From positions 350,267-414,266 of the forward strand of contig SIJG01000118.1 in assembly GCA_023374025.1 (NCBI GenBank): a stretch of DNA of 64,000 bases. Reading direction: 5' to 3'. The translations under genes and the position numbers were made by a program. Under the pieces are notes generated by a model. It saw only the letters and a program-made list of their open reading frames with translations, made no database searches and had not been told where the DNA came from. Shown piece after piece: positions 46,621 through 57,365 of this stretch (position 1 is its first letter; every line of letters begins with the position of its first letter). This DNA comes from Heterodera schachtii (taxonomy: Eukaryota > Nematoda > Chromadorea > Rhabditida > Heteroderidae).

Positions 46621-47852
46621 TTTCCCGGCGGCATCGAAATTGATCAACTTAAAATTTTAGTTAAAAAATTATGAATTTTTGGAAATTAAAGAAAATAATA
46701 AATTTTGCATTTGATTGGTTCTCTCTGTGGTGCAATGGTCTTTGAAAAATTTTAATGGAAAACTATGGTGTATGTGTGTGGTGGAGGGGGAAAACGTATA
46801 ACCTTCGTGGAGTTACGCGCTGCCGCCCCCCCCCCGCGAGTTTTTTATTGAAAATGAAATTTAATTGAAATTTTTGTTGAAAACTTGGATAAGATTTTAA
46901 TTGTAAAAAATGTCTTGCGGTGTCCTGAAAAGATGCGGTCACAAAAAAGACAAAACCCCCGAAAAAAAATTGAATTTAATGAATTATTTAACTCTTAACA
47001 GGTAATTCGAAATTAAATTTAATTATGAATGAGCGAAGGTTAAAACACTGAGGAAAGCGTGAAAGAAGACAAATGTCGGGAGATATTAATGGAAAGATCA
47101 TTGATCAATATTACAAATGAATTTGCCAAAAATGGAACATTTGTCAAAAAGCAAGAAATATTTTTTTAGAAATGGCACAGACACACCACACCTAAACAGA
47201 AAGCGTTTTCTGATTTGTGCCACACGGAAATTTTCACAAAAATTTGAAGGCTCAATAGTTTTAAAAGTGGTGTGAAAAGCGGGCATTTCTGCTGAAGAAG
47301 TCGGACAATGAGAAGAGTGCAAAATGGTGGAAAGTGGAGAGAATGAAATGATCATAATAAATGGTATATGATTTTCTGTTTTTTGTCCCGTGTCTCTCTT
47401 TCTTATTCGTTATGGAAATGCCACCGGCCGTCATTAGCGAAGGTGAGATGGAGAACGGCAAATCATCATCTGCCTACTGCATGCGCTCTGAAACAATTAA
47501 ATAAAAGATATAATGGTGCGTTTCTTGAAAACTGCCCCAAATGTACATTTCCTAAACCAGGTTGCGCCCGGCCCGAATTAGGTCATTTTTAGGTAAAGCC
47601 GGCTTGATATTCCGCATCCGAGCGCAACCCATCACCCCGAGTTTGATTTAGAACGACTTAGGCTTTTTGGCACATTGAAACATATACACATATTATGGCA
47701 TTTTTGGAAGAATTTTAAGAACCAAAGAAAATAGAAAAATACACCCAATGGATTTTCTTGTCTTTTAAAGTATTTTAAAATTTTCTTTAAAATATTTCGA
47801 GTGCCGAAAATAACCAAATCAAATTATGGTTATTGGATTTCGAAGTTCCCTG
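46621..47852. other. mostly non-coding flank of the Pao element
   Basis: AT-rich, with a poly-C tract near 46827. One small open frame (47413-47505) is listed separately. Nothing else recognised. Confidence 0.4.
47413..47505 (+). CDS. possible short exon or peptide
   Basis: Not recognised. ATG at 47413 opens a 30-codon frame (MEMPPAVISEGEMENGKSSS, AYCMRSETIK) ending TAA. Composition is ordinary, but it is short, has no clear acceptor upstream and could be chance. Confidence 0.2.
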
Positions 47853-48028
47853 TTGCAACTTTAACAATTATCTGAAAATATGACCAATTTAAGGAAAACA
47901 TTAATTACCCCACTGAATGACAGACACTATATGTAGGGATGTGACTTTTAGTGACCAAAAATCTCGAAATGTTTAACTAAAATAGTGAGTAAAAATGCCA
48001 ATTAGTGAATGACATAATTTTCATGCAT
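47853..48028 (+). repeat. right copy of a 16-kb-spaced inverted repeat
   Basis: Inverted near-identical partner of 31765-31941. The two enclose candidate exons, two hAT elements and the whole Pao element. It abuts the protease pseudogene exon at 48089. Confidence 0.85.
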
Positions 48029-48088
48029 AAGCAAAATCTTTTACTTACCGTGCACCCTTTTCTGGGGTTAGTCCATTAAGTTCGACAC

Positions 48089-48784
48089 CTTTGCGCGCAA
48101 GATATCGTTAGGGGCAAATAAACAATACGCGGCAGTCAAAATCCATTTTGCGCCTATCAGAACAAGTTCCAAGCACCTCCCGCTTTGCGTTTTGCTTCGT
48201 TTCACACTCAAGCCGAACTGACACTTCCCATGGCCAGTCGTTATCTGGTGAAATTTGACAATGCTCAATCTGTACGTCGGAAAAAATAAATATCGATAAA
48301 AAAGTGACTTAAATAAAATTAGTAAAAAAATAATATTTTTAAAAATTATCAAGATTTATAAAAACAATTAGCAATTTTAAAATAAATATAAAATGCAAAG
48401 ATAAAATTATTAATTCTCATTTTTCATTTAAAATATATTATTTTAATTAATTACTCACACGTGATTAAAAGTGGTGTTTGGTTAGGCCGCATTGGGTTTC
48501 TCGCCCTGAAATAAGTTATTGAGCTCGTCATTAAGGTTTATTAAATGATTAAATCATTTTTAGAGATTTAAACAATTTATAGCTAATGATGATAATTTTT
48601 TACCAAAGTCCTCGTTGAATTCCTCCTCCTCCTCCTGACGATTCGGTGTACAATTTGGTAAAGTCATTGCTGCTGGCTTTGGCTTGTCCAACGCTGCACT
48701 CCGGTGATTTGGTGGCGGTACGTACGCGCTTGCAGCCAAAGATATGAACGGCGAAAGGAAAAACTGTATTAATTTGTTCGGCAT
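48089..48784 (-). pseudogene. S1 serine protease, N-terminal half, disabled
   Basis: Exon 1 (48604-48784) encodes a signal peptide (MPNKLIQFFLSPFISLAASA) and a short pro-region. Exon 2 begins at 48505 (GRETQCGLTKHHF) and then meets an in-frame TAA. Exon 3 (48089-48269) encodes PDNDWPWEVSVRLECETK, as in the start of chymotrypsin-fold domains, then needs a frame shift to reach LIGAKWILTAAYC. The catalytic His motif TAAHC is TAAYC. Stop, frameshift and lost His mark a pseudogene. The exons bearing Asp and Ser are not found downstream, where the inverted repeat and Pao element lie. It is a paralogue of 50283-51225. Confidence 0.75.
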
Positions 48785-49079
48785 AATTTCAAAATGAATG
48801 TATCAAAATTTATCATTAAGTTAGCAAAAATCCATGAAGTCAGGCACCAAGGAAATCAGAAAATAATTGCAAAATTTATAAATAAACTAAAAAATTAATA
48901 AATTATTTATTTTTATACACGCTAATAATTTTTGATTGGTACTCTAGTTCCGTCATTGCATGAAACAAAGAAAAAAATAAATGGTCGGAAATTAAAAGAG
49001 GGGTCGCATTTAAACTTCAGTTGTAACAAAATAAGCAATAAATTCGCTTAACAGACTTCTCGTATAATAAGATATTTAT

Positions 49080-49640
49080 TCTATGATATATTATTCTCGC
49101 AGAAATGGTAAAGCGGGGGCCGGGCGGAAAGGAATTTGTGTGTTTAGATGATTAATCAGTGATTGGTAAATGACTAATCAGCTCGCAGTAAAAAAGTCAA
49201 GGCCATGATTGGCATTAATTTTAGTTTGCTTATTTGTGCACATTAAAACGAATAAATGCTACTGTATGATTTATAAGTTGGAAAATTTTTTAAAATTTTT
49301 GTGTGTTATGGGATAATTTCAAAGTGCCTGATTTGATGCCATATAATGAGGTATTATGAAAACTAAAACAAAATTTTGGAACGGAACAATGCCTGCCTAT
49401 TGTGTTGAGCTCAATGACCTGAATGGCCTGTTCACTCGACCATGTCGTGGTTGTCGCCATGAAACGGTGCCATTTGTACTGCTCAGTCAGTCTCTGTGCA
49501 GAATTTGTCCACCGGATACATTTTCAGTATAACAAATTTTCATTCAATTTAATACTAATCAATAGGGGTGGTCAGATTTGTGCATTGATCATATAGGCAT
49601 GTTTCTTACTGTTGTCCGAGAGTTTAGGTCTAGAGTCTCG
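49080..49640. repeat. segmental duplication, copy 1
   Basis: This block matches 51655-52130 in the same orientation with diverged identity (shared words ATTATTCTCGC, GATTGGTAAATGACT, GTCAAGGCCA, AATTTTTCATTCA-like and CAATAG(G/A)GGTGGT). Each copy lies upstream of a serine-protease pseudogene and holds a spectrin fragment. The locus therefore arose by tandem duplication of spectrin fragment plus protease. Confidence 0.7.
49415..49512 (-). pseudogene. alpha-spectrin exon 8 fragment, copy 1
   Basis: The minus strand reads GTGGACAAATTCTGCACAGA, then TGGCACCGTTTCATGGC, TGGTCGAGTG and GGCCATTCAGGTCA. These match both ends of spectrin exon 8 (7836-8048: start MDKLGTETN, end [20 protein letters not shown]). 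About 115 bp of the exon middle is missing. Frame is lost, so it is a non-coding scrap. Confidence 0.75.
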
Positions 49641-50282
49641 GGTTTAGAGTCGAGACTTTTTACACCCCATAATGATTCGCTTTGGTAAACATAAATAATT
49701 TGTACATTTGAGGATTTAATATTTTTTGGCGACTTTTGGCTTTCTGCAAAAACAATATTTGTGACACGACATTTTCGCCAACGGACATTTACGCCATAAG
49801 CCAAAAATGACATAGCGGCCAAATTTTTTGATCTCAACCAAAATATAAACCTCAGAAAATTATTTTCTACCAATTAAGCGAATTTAAAAACTTTTTCTGA
49901 TAAGCAGATTCATATTTTCTCAAAACCGTACCTAACCCCCACCCTTAAGTAACGAAGAGGAGAAGATAATCACAAAACAACTTCCGTCCAGTGAATTTCA
50001 TCTATCAAACTGAAAAATGTAAGAAAATTGTGGGAAATTTCAGATCTCTCAAAAGTTTATTATTACACTACGAAATGATGGAGAAGATGTATGAACATTA
50101 TTCGAAAATTTCAGATCTCTACAGAATCAAGTAATATCTTTTAGCGGGAATATTTTTAGTGTCAATATCCATTATTATTAAAATTTAAATTGAAAAAGTG
50201 AAAGGCAAAAAAGAATACTTTCATTTATCAACCTTTAATAAATTAATTACACAACATCGTATTTTCATTAGCGTCTAAATGA
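49641..50282. other. no gene seen
   Basis: AT-rich DNA. A GACATTTTCGCCAACGGACATTTACGCC stretch shortened here as GACATTTTCGCC...GGACATTTACGCC (about 49767-49795) resembles the terminal words of the minisatellite-ended transposons. A near repeat, TTTCAGATCTCT, occurs at 50039 and 50108. Confidence 0.35.
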
Positions 50283-51225
50283 TCATATTTTCCAGAACAG
50301 TGACTCAAAATCATGGCATGCACTAATGGACAATCCCATAGAATTTACTGCGCCATTCGTTTTCTCTTCTATCCAGGAACAATGTGGAACATCCTTGTGC
50401 ATCACACTGTAAAAAACAATCAGACCACTCTATGATCAGTTTTTTATAATGATTGTTAAATATGAAAGACTTTCAATTCGTTTTTGCGGATTTGTTTTTG
50501 TAACGATTCGTTGTTTTTTATCTTTGTGTTTATGTAGGAGTGCTGACAGTGAAAAAACAAAAAATTAATATACATACCAATCCGCAAGTGGTTTTTAGTC
50601 ATAAATATAAAACATCAATTTGATTAATAATTGAAAAATTTAGAACAGCTCATTTGTGAAACTTACTGAGCGACCCGCAATGTCCTCGTGTAACGCCAAA
50701 TAGGTACCATTTGCCACATGATTCTCTGATAAGGAGCCCTCCTGAATCGCCTTGTAAATTTTAATTTTTATTCACTTTAATAAGTTATGCACCTTTCTTG
50801 TTTGCCGTGTAGGTAATGAATTGCAGAGCATGTTGAGGACATAGATCTTCCCTCAGTTTGGTCGTTTACCAAGGTGGGTAATGTTATTTTCGCATGCTAA
50901 ATTAGGTGAAGCTTTAATTAATTTGTTATAGTGCAAAATAAACATCCAATAATCGGATCAATGTTTGTTCAAAAAATATATTTAATAACTCAAAATAAAT
51001 TTACGCGACATTAATAAATTACAATATTTTCCAAAAACTGATACAAAACTGATACTAAAACTTAATCCGGGATAAAAAAGTAAGTTCAAATTAAAAATTA
51101 AGAAACTGCCCACCGAACGTGTGCCCATAACCAAGTACGTAAGCAGAGTATCCGCTCTTTGAAGTGTACACTTGAAGTAGGCAGACCCGGTTTATTTCTT
51201 TACCCATTACCATTGATGGATTCAA
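50283..51225 (-). pseudogene. S1 serine protease, C-terminal half, disabled
   Basis: Exon 51114-51225 encodes KEINRVCLLQVYTSKSG and AYVLGYGHTFG, a typical strand before the Ser region. Exon 50793-50896 encodes LREDLCPQHALQFITYTANKK but needs a frame shift near 50845. It splices in phase to 50667-50750, which has the catalytic Ser motif (GDSGGLLIRESCGKWYLFGV). The last exon (50283-50406) carries CSWIEEKTNG but is one base short compared with the exon at 13042, and the expected phase meets a stop. No exon with the catalytic His is found upstream (to 52.7 kb). The gene is therefore a remnant. Confidence 0.75.
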
Positions 51226-51654
51226 CTAAAAATATCTTAGTACCTTACATTGTATTTTGCATTGAAGGGGAAAATTCACGGCTTAATAGAGCAAAGATAA
51301 ATTTTTAAGTCAAAGAAAACCGGATAGTCAAAAAATTCGTAATGTTTGGCTCTTTTTTGAATGATTTAATTAAAAGATTTGGTAAACCTTTTTGACTACA
51401 AGTTTTTTGAGACTCAAGCAAATTTTTTGAAATTTTACAGTCAAACGCTTAGGACTATCAAAATATACCAAGAATTCTTAATTTGGATGTTTCTAGAAAA
51501 AGTTATGGTGTATGAAAAATTAATTAATCATTAGAATAACTCTTCCGTACTGAAATGACCCGCCCCTTCTGATTACCACTCATTTGCCTTTTTGTCACTT
51601 CGCCCACATTTGCCTTTTTGTCACTTCGACCCAACACCGTATATAATATAATTA

Positions 51655-52130
51655 TTCTCGCCGAAATGATAAAGTTTGGTGTGGGTGGGAAGGAATTGGT
51701 GTGTTTGGATGAATAATCAGCGATTGGTAAATGACTGATCAGCAGCAGAAAAATGTCAAGGCCAGCGGTGCCTATTTGAGCACATTAAAGAATAAATGAC
51801 ATTTATCATTTATAAAATTTTTATTATATTTCTGATTAAAATGCCAATATTACGGTATTGAAAACCCAAAATAGAATATGGATATGGCATGGTGCCTGAT
51901 TGTCTTGTACTCTATCACACTCGACCAAGTGTGATTGACGGCCATGAAGCGGTGCCGTTTGTGCGACTCGGTTCGTCTTTGTGCCGAGTTTGTCCACCTA
52001 GGCGAAACATAAATAAGATAATAAATTTTTCAGTTTAACAGATTTTTCATTCAAATTAAATGCTAATCAATAGAGGTGGTACATCTGTGCATTGGTCTTA
52101 TAGGCATGATTCTTAGTTCTTTCCGAGAGT
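51655..52130. repeat. segmental duplication, copy 2
   Basis: Partner of 49080-49640, lying upstream (minus-strand sense) of the second protease remnant. Just before it (51545-51640) is a small array of TTTGCCTTTTTGTCACTTCG words. Confidence 0.7.
51901..51999 (-). pseudogene. alpha-spectrin exon 8 fragment, copy 2
   Basis: The minus strand reads AGGTGGACAAACTCGGCACA, AGACGAACCG, then CGGCACCGCTTCATGGCCGT and TTGGTCGAGTG. It has the same internal deletion as the copy at 49415, so the truncation came before the duplication. It is closer to the functional exon than copy 1. Confidence 0.78.
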
Positions 52131-52712
52131 TTCGGTCTCGACTCGAACTCATTGAGATGGTGCTATTTCATTATAAAAAAGTCATCAAAAAGGGCGTTAT
52201 AAAAAACATCAAATGAAAATTTTCAACAAAAAACCACCACCCATAACTTTGCTTGAACCTAACTAAAATTTTAATTCTTGACATCTTTCGATAGACCTAC
52301 GCTTCTCTATTAGCCTGTAAAATTTCAAAAAATTTGGTCATGTTTGAGCTAAGTTATGGCCAAAAGTACCAAGGAACCTGGTTTTGAAACATTTTTGGCC
52401 ATAACTTTTTTTTAAAACCTAATAATTTTGCAGGCTAATAGAGGACACATAGGCTATCGAATAATAGCCAGAAAATAAAAAATAAAAATAATTTATAAGA
52501 AAATTTATTTGCAAAATTTTAATTAATTAATTATTAATATCATTGGGGACATGCAAAGAAATGCATTTGCATAAACCTTGAAAATTCATTGATTTCCAAT
52601 ATAATGTTTTATATATATATATTGAATATAAATTTTGCTTTTTCATGCCCAAAACGTAATAATAGCTAACATTAATAAAAAATTATATAATAAATATATA
52701 TTCAATTAAACA
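52131..52712. other. no gene seen; upstream of the repeat-protein gene
   Basis: AT-rich. The words GGCCATAACTTTTTTTT and GCTAATAGAGGACAC recall a similar sentence near 61850-62060. A (TA)n tract at 52609-52620 precedes the ORF by about 95 bp. Confidence 0.35.
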
Positions 52713-54653
52713 ATGATTATTTCAAAGTTATTGTTTTTGTTATTGAGTGGAGTTTTTTATTTGATTTCGCTGGGCTCATCTGATCACTCTGACAAAAAAC
52801 AAATGCATATTGATCACATAAACAAATCCGAATCAATGGAATCATCTGATCACTCTGACAAAAAACAAATGCATATTGATCACCCAAACAAATCCGAATC
52901 AATGGACTCATCTGATAATTCTGACAATAAACTAATGCATATTGATCACCCAAACAAATCCGAATCAATGGACTCATCTGATAATTCTGACAAAAAACAA
53001 ATGCATATTGATCATCCAAACAAATCCAAATCAATGGGTTCACCGGATCACTCTGATAAATTAAAACCAATGCATGTTGATCACCCAAACAAATCCGAAT
53101 CAATGGACTCATCTGATCACTCTGACAAAAAACAAATGCATATTGATCACCAAAACAAATCCGAATCAATGGGTTCATCGGATCACTCTGATAAATTAAA
53201 ACCAATGCATGTTGATCACCCAAACAAATCCGAATCAATGGACTCATTTGATCACTCTGACAAAAAACAAATGCATATTGATCACCAAAACAAATCCGAA
53301 TCAATGGGTTCACCGGATCACTCTGATAAATTAAAACCAATGCATGTTGATCACCCAAACAAATCCGAATCAATGGACTCATCTGATAATTCTGACAAAA
53401 AACAAATGCATATTGATCACCCAAACAAATCCAAATCAATGGGTTCACCGGATCACTCTGATAAATTAAAACCAATGCATGTTGATCACCCAAACAAATC
53501 CGAATCAATGGACTCATCTGATCACTCTGACAAAAAACAAATGCATATTGATCACCAAAACAAATCCGAATCAATGGGTTCATCGGATCACTCTGATAAA
53601 TTAAAACCAATGCATGTTGATCACCCAAACAAATCCGAATCAATGGACTCATTTGATCACTCTGACAAAAAACAAATGCATATTGATCACCAAAACAAAT
53701 CCGAATCAATGGGTTCACCGGATCACTCTGATAAATTAAAACCAATGCAAGTTGATCACCAAAACAAATCCGAATCAATGGACTCATTTGATCATTCTGA
53801 CAAAAAACAAATGCATATTGATCACCCAAACAAATCCGAATCAATGGACTCATCTGATCACTCTGATAAATTAAAACCAATGCATGTTGATCACCAAAAC
53901 AAATCCGAATCAATGTACTCATCTGATAACACTCACAAAAAACAAATGCATATTGATCACCAAAACAAATCCGAATCAATGGACTCATCTGATCATTCTG
54001 ACAAAAAACAAATGCATATTGATCACCAAAACAAATCCGAATCAATGGACTCATCTGATCACTCTGATAAATTAAAACCAATGCATGTTGATCACCAAAA
54101 CAAATCCGAATCAATGGACTCATCTGATAACACTCACAAAAAACAAATGCATATTGATCACCAAAACAAATCCGAATCAATGGACTCATCTGATCACTCT
54201 GATAAATTGAAACAAATGCATATTGATCATCCGAATAAAACCGAATCAATGGACTCATCTGATAACACTCACAAAAAACAAATGCATATTGATCATCCAA
54301 ACAAATCCGCATCTATGAATTCATCTGATCACTCTGATAAATTGAAACAAATGCATATTGATCATCCGAATAAAACCGAATCAATGGATTCTGTTCATTC
54401 AAATGAATCAATTGAAATAATTTTTAGTGATTTATCTGCACAAAAACCTTCAAAACAGATATTTTCAAATGATGAAAAGCATTCATTTGTTCTGCGATTT
54501 ATTGAATTAAAAAAGAAATGTCTTTCTCGCGGTTATAATGGCCCAATTAAAAATTTGGAAACAACAATTAGTGACAAATTGGGCGTAAAACGTGGCACCA
54601 TTCATTATTGGAAAGGAATTTTTGGTGTTAAACGTAAGTGTTCTAATTACTAA
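52713..54653 (+). CDS. secreted repeat protein with HTH-like basic C-terminus, 646 aa
   Basis: Single open frame. Residues 1-21 (MIISKLLFLLLSGVFYLISL) form a signal peptide. Twenty-four tandem units of 22-23 residues follow, of two alternating types: SDHSDKKQMHIDHPNKSES and SDHSDKLKPMHVDHPNKSES. They are rich in His, Asp, Ser and Lys, and could bind metal (inference). Units 4-9 and 10-15 are nearly the same six-unit block (405 bp), showing recent expansion. After the repeats come about 85 unique residues: FVLRFIELKKKC, ETTISDKLGVKRGTIHYWKG and a basic VKRKCSNY end, which reads like a helix-turn-helix DNA-binding module. Signal peptide, repeats and variable copy number resemble secreted effectors of cyst nematodes; family membership is not established. 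No clear trans-splice site is seen. Confidence 0.72.
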   Translation: MIISKLLFLLLSGVFYLISLGSSDHSDKKQMHIDHINKSESMESSDHSDKKQMHIDHPNKSESMDSSDNSDNKLMHIDHPNKSESMDSSDNSDKKQMHIDHPNKSKSMGSPDHSDKLKPMHVDHPNKSESMDSSDHSDKKQMHIDHQNKSESMGSSDHSDKLKPMHVDHPNKSESMDSFDHSDKKQMHIDHQNKSESMGSPDHSDKLKPMHVDHPNKSESMDSSDNSDKKQMHIDHPNKSKSMGSPDHSDKLKPMHVDHPNKSESMDSSDHSDKKQMHIDHQNKSESMGSSDHSDKLKPMHVDHPNKSESMDSFDHSDKKQMHIDHQNKSESMGSPDHSDKLKPMQVDHQNKSESMDSFDHSDKKQMHIDHPNKSESMDSSDHSDKLKPMHVDHQNKSESMYSSDNTHKKQMHIDHQNKSESMDSSDHSDKKQMHIDHQNKSESMDSSDHSDKLKPMHVDHQNKSESMDSSDNTHKKQMHIDHQNKSESMDSSDHSDKLKQMHIDHPNKTESMDSSDNTHKKQMHIDHPNKSASMNSSDHSDKLKQMHIDHPNKTESMDSVHSNESIEIIFSDLSAQKPSKQIFSNDEKHSFVLRFIELKKKCLSRGYNGPIKNLETTISDKLGVKRGTIHYWKGIFGVKRKCSNY

Positions 54654-54659
54654 AACTAG

Positions 54660-54880
54660 CGGGTGCGTGAACCGTCGGATCTGGGCCTGGGAAAAAGCGC
54701 TTCGCGCTTCTTGAGCTTCGCTACCTAGACTTTAAAACGATTCAAATTGATCGAATTTGTTGGGGAGATTTTTTTGTTGTGAAAAATTTGGATTAAAAAA
54801 ATTCAGTGATTTTTAGGCCGCTTCGCGGCCTTGAATGGGCGCTTCGCGCCCGTTTTAAATTTAGTTGGACTCAGACGGGC
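54660..54880. repeat. TTC-loop hairpins downstream of the repeat gene
   Basis: Three compact GC hairpins: AAGCGC-TTC-GCGCTT (about 54695), GGCCGC-TTC-GCGGCC (about 54817) and GGGCGC-TTC-GCGCCC (about 54837). The second is identical to the hairpin repeated at 22350-22590. Confidence 0.7.
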
Positions 54881-54883
54881 ACT

Positions 54884-55660
54884 TCGTACAACCATGGCGG
54901 AAGGGGTACAGCCACAGGGGAAGTGGTACAACCACGGGGGAAGAGGTACAACCACGGGGGAAGAGGTACAACCACAGTGATTAAAAGAGGTACAACAGTA
55001 ATTAGAAGAGGTACAAAAGTGATGAGAAGAGGTACAAAAGTGATTAGAAGAGGTACAAAAGTGATGAAAAGAGGTATAAAAGTGATTAGAAGAGGTACAA
55101 CCACAGTGATTAAAAGAGGTACAACAGTAATTAGAAGAGGTACAAAAGTGATGAGAAGAGGTACAAAAGTGATTAGAAGAGGTACAAAAGTGATGACAAG
55201 AGGTACAAAAGTGATTAGAAGAGGTACAACCACAGTGATTAAAAGAGGTACAACAGTAATTAGAAGAGGTACAAAAGTGATGAGAAGAGGTACAAAAGTG
55301 ATTAGAAGAGGTACAAAAGTGATGACAAGAGGTACAAAAGTGATTAGAAGAGGTACAAAAGTGATGAAAAGAGGTATAAAAGTGATTAGAAGAGGTACAA
55401 CCACAGTGATTAAAAGAGGTACAACAGTAATTAGAAGAGGTACAAAAGTGATGAGAAGAGGTACAAAAGTGATTAGAAGAGGTACAAAAGTGATGAGAAG
55501 AGGTACAAAAGTGATTAGAAGAGGTACAAAAGTGATGAAAAGAGGTACAAAAGTGATTAGAAGAGGTACAACAGTGTTAAGAAGAGGTACAACAGTAATG
55601 AGAAGAGGTACAATGGTGATAAGAAGAGGTGAAACAGTGATTAGAAGAGGTACAAAAATG
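54884..55660. repeat. 21-bp minisatellite kept open as a reading frame
   Basis: About 35 units of AGAGGTACAAAAGTGATTAG type (21 bp, with 24-bp variants adding a codon) run with no stop in one forward frame (ATG 54806 to TAA 55666, 286 codons, RRGTKVI repeats) and also in the reverse. No signal peptide, homology or splice signal supports translation. It is best described as a minisatellite that may be transcribed. Confidence 0.85.
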
Positions 55661-55666
55661 CATTAA

Positions 55667-57340
55667 TTATTTTTGAAAATTGTAAAATAAATTCCTTTTT
55701 TTATTCCTTTTTTTATTAATTAAAAATAACCTTTAAAGCTTACAATAATTTAAATTTATTTAAATTGAAATTAAATTAATCTCTGACTAACTCAAATAAA
55801 AAAATATATGTAATGCTTTAATTAAAAAAATATTAATTAATTTTAATAAAATTTTTGACAAAAAAAAATAATTTAAAATTAAAAAATTTTATTTTTTATT
55901 AAAACAACAAACACTCTTTTAAATGAATTAAAAGCATTGAAAATAAACTCAAAAAAATAAATAGAAAATAATGTACACCGCCCGGATTCGAACGCCCCCC
56001 CCCCTCAAAATGATGCCTCAGAATCCCCAATCACACAGGGATTCTGCCCTTTGGTCCAGAATCCCAAAATCACTTTTATTTTTATAACAATTTTTAAAAA
56101 AGTGATAAAAATTTAAAATAAATTTTATCTTCTAGAGCAAAAAATTGCGGATTTTTGTAGTATTTTAATTTTCCAGAATGACTTTTCAGAACTGAGTTAT
56201 AAAAAAATTTCTGAAAAATCGAATTTTTCCAGAAATTCTGGAATAACTTTTTTCATTTTAGAGATAGAAATACCAAATAAATCCCATAAAATTCTCCTTA
56301 TTTTTTGCTATTTTTAATGTTTTATTTCATTAAAATTTATCAACCCTTCGATTTGTTATGAATTTTCAAAAATTAGCTCAAAATCTCGAGGGCCAAAAAA
56401 TTGCCAAAAAATAAAGAATTTTTAAAAAATTCCAAAAAATATGAAACTGAAAATTAACATCATATTCGTGCTCAGCACCATAAATTACCCCAGAAAAATA
56501 TTTTTGACCACTATTTTCCTCCGAAAAAAAATTCCGGAAAATTTCTAGGGGGCCTAGCTCGAAAATTTTTGAAAATTTCCGCCCATATAGCACACCGTTC
56601 GATAGAGCTCAAAAAGCTCTACAATTTTGCTCTAAGCCAATTTTTGGCTAAAACCGACTCCTGACGAGTTATGGGCCCGGGACTCAAATGTCCCGCTCAG
56701 GCCAAAAATTTTTTCTATTTCCGAGAAAAAATCAAAATTTTTTCGAAAAAAATACCATTCGATAGAGCTCGAAAAACTGTTGCTTGAAAGTGGTCTCCGT
56801 TTTTCTGGGAAAAATCGGCTAAAAATCCTAAAATTCAAAAATTGAAAAACCGAATTTTAGGCCTAACTCGAAAATTTTTGAAAATTTTCGAAATTTTAAA
56901 ATTTGGAAAAATCAGGGCTCATTGAGCTCTACAATATGTCTGCTGGCATCCCCTGGCTTAGTTCAAACCCTAATGAGTTATTCGCTCGGTACTGACCCGG
57001 ACAATGTTGGTACTGAAAAAGTTCACGAACCTACAGCCTTCCCTATTTGAGTTAGAGGCCTGGAATTTTTTTTGATTTTTAGAAAACACTTCAACTTAGG
57101 TCCCTACCAGCGGAAACTTTTTGATTAGAGTTTCAGAAAAAAAGTTACGGGCCTTGAAACGCAAGCAAAATCGGGAAATTAGCCGCTGGGACTCAGTTAG
57201 CACTCTGATCAAAAAACCTATAGTTTTCCCAGATGCCCCGACCCAAGATGCATACCTATGCCAAATTTCAGCCCTCTACCTTTATCCAGTCTTGAGATTT
57301 CCTTTTTGCCAACGAAACCCCTTGTCGATATAACATATAT
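55667..57340. other. no gene seen
   Basis: Very AT-rich, then (56340-57100) a stretch of loosely repeated phrases such as CTCGAAAATTTTTGAAAATT and CGATAGAGCTC that looks like decayed transposon. A poly-C tract with an adjacent GGATTCGAAC word lies at about 55985. Confidence 0.4.
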
Positions 57341-57365
57341 TGAATAACGGATGATTGTTTTTTTA

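Noticed and set aside
52717..54312. 531-codon open frame on the minus strand across the repeat gene
   Set aside because: It is the antisense shadow of repeats whose period is a multiple of three. It has no signal peptide and no unique domain, unlike the plus-strand frame.
54871..55404. 177-codon minus-strand frame of VPLLITF repeats
   Set aside because: Antisense of the 21-bp minisatellite; hydrophobic only because of the repeat composition.
55975..56060. tRNA-like GGTTCGAATCC box on the minus strand
   Set aside because: Only a B-box-like word is present next to a poly-C tract. No acceptor stem or A box can be paired around it.
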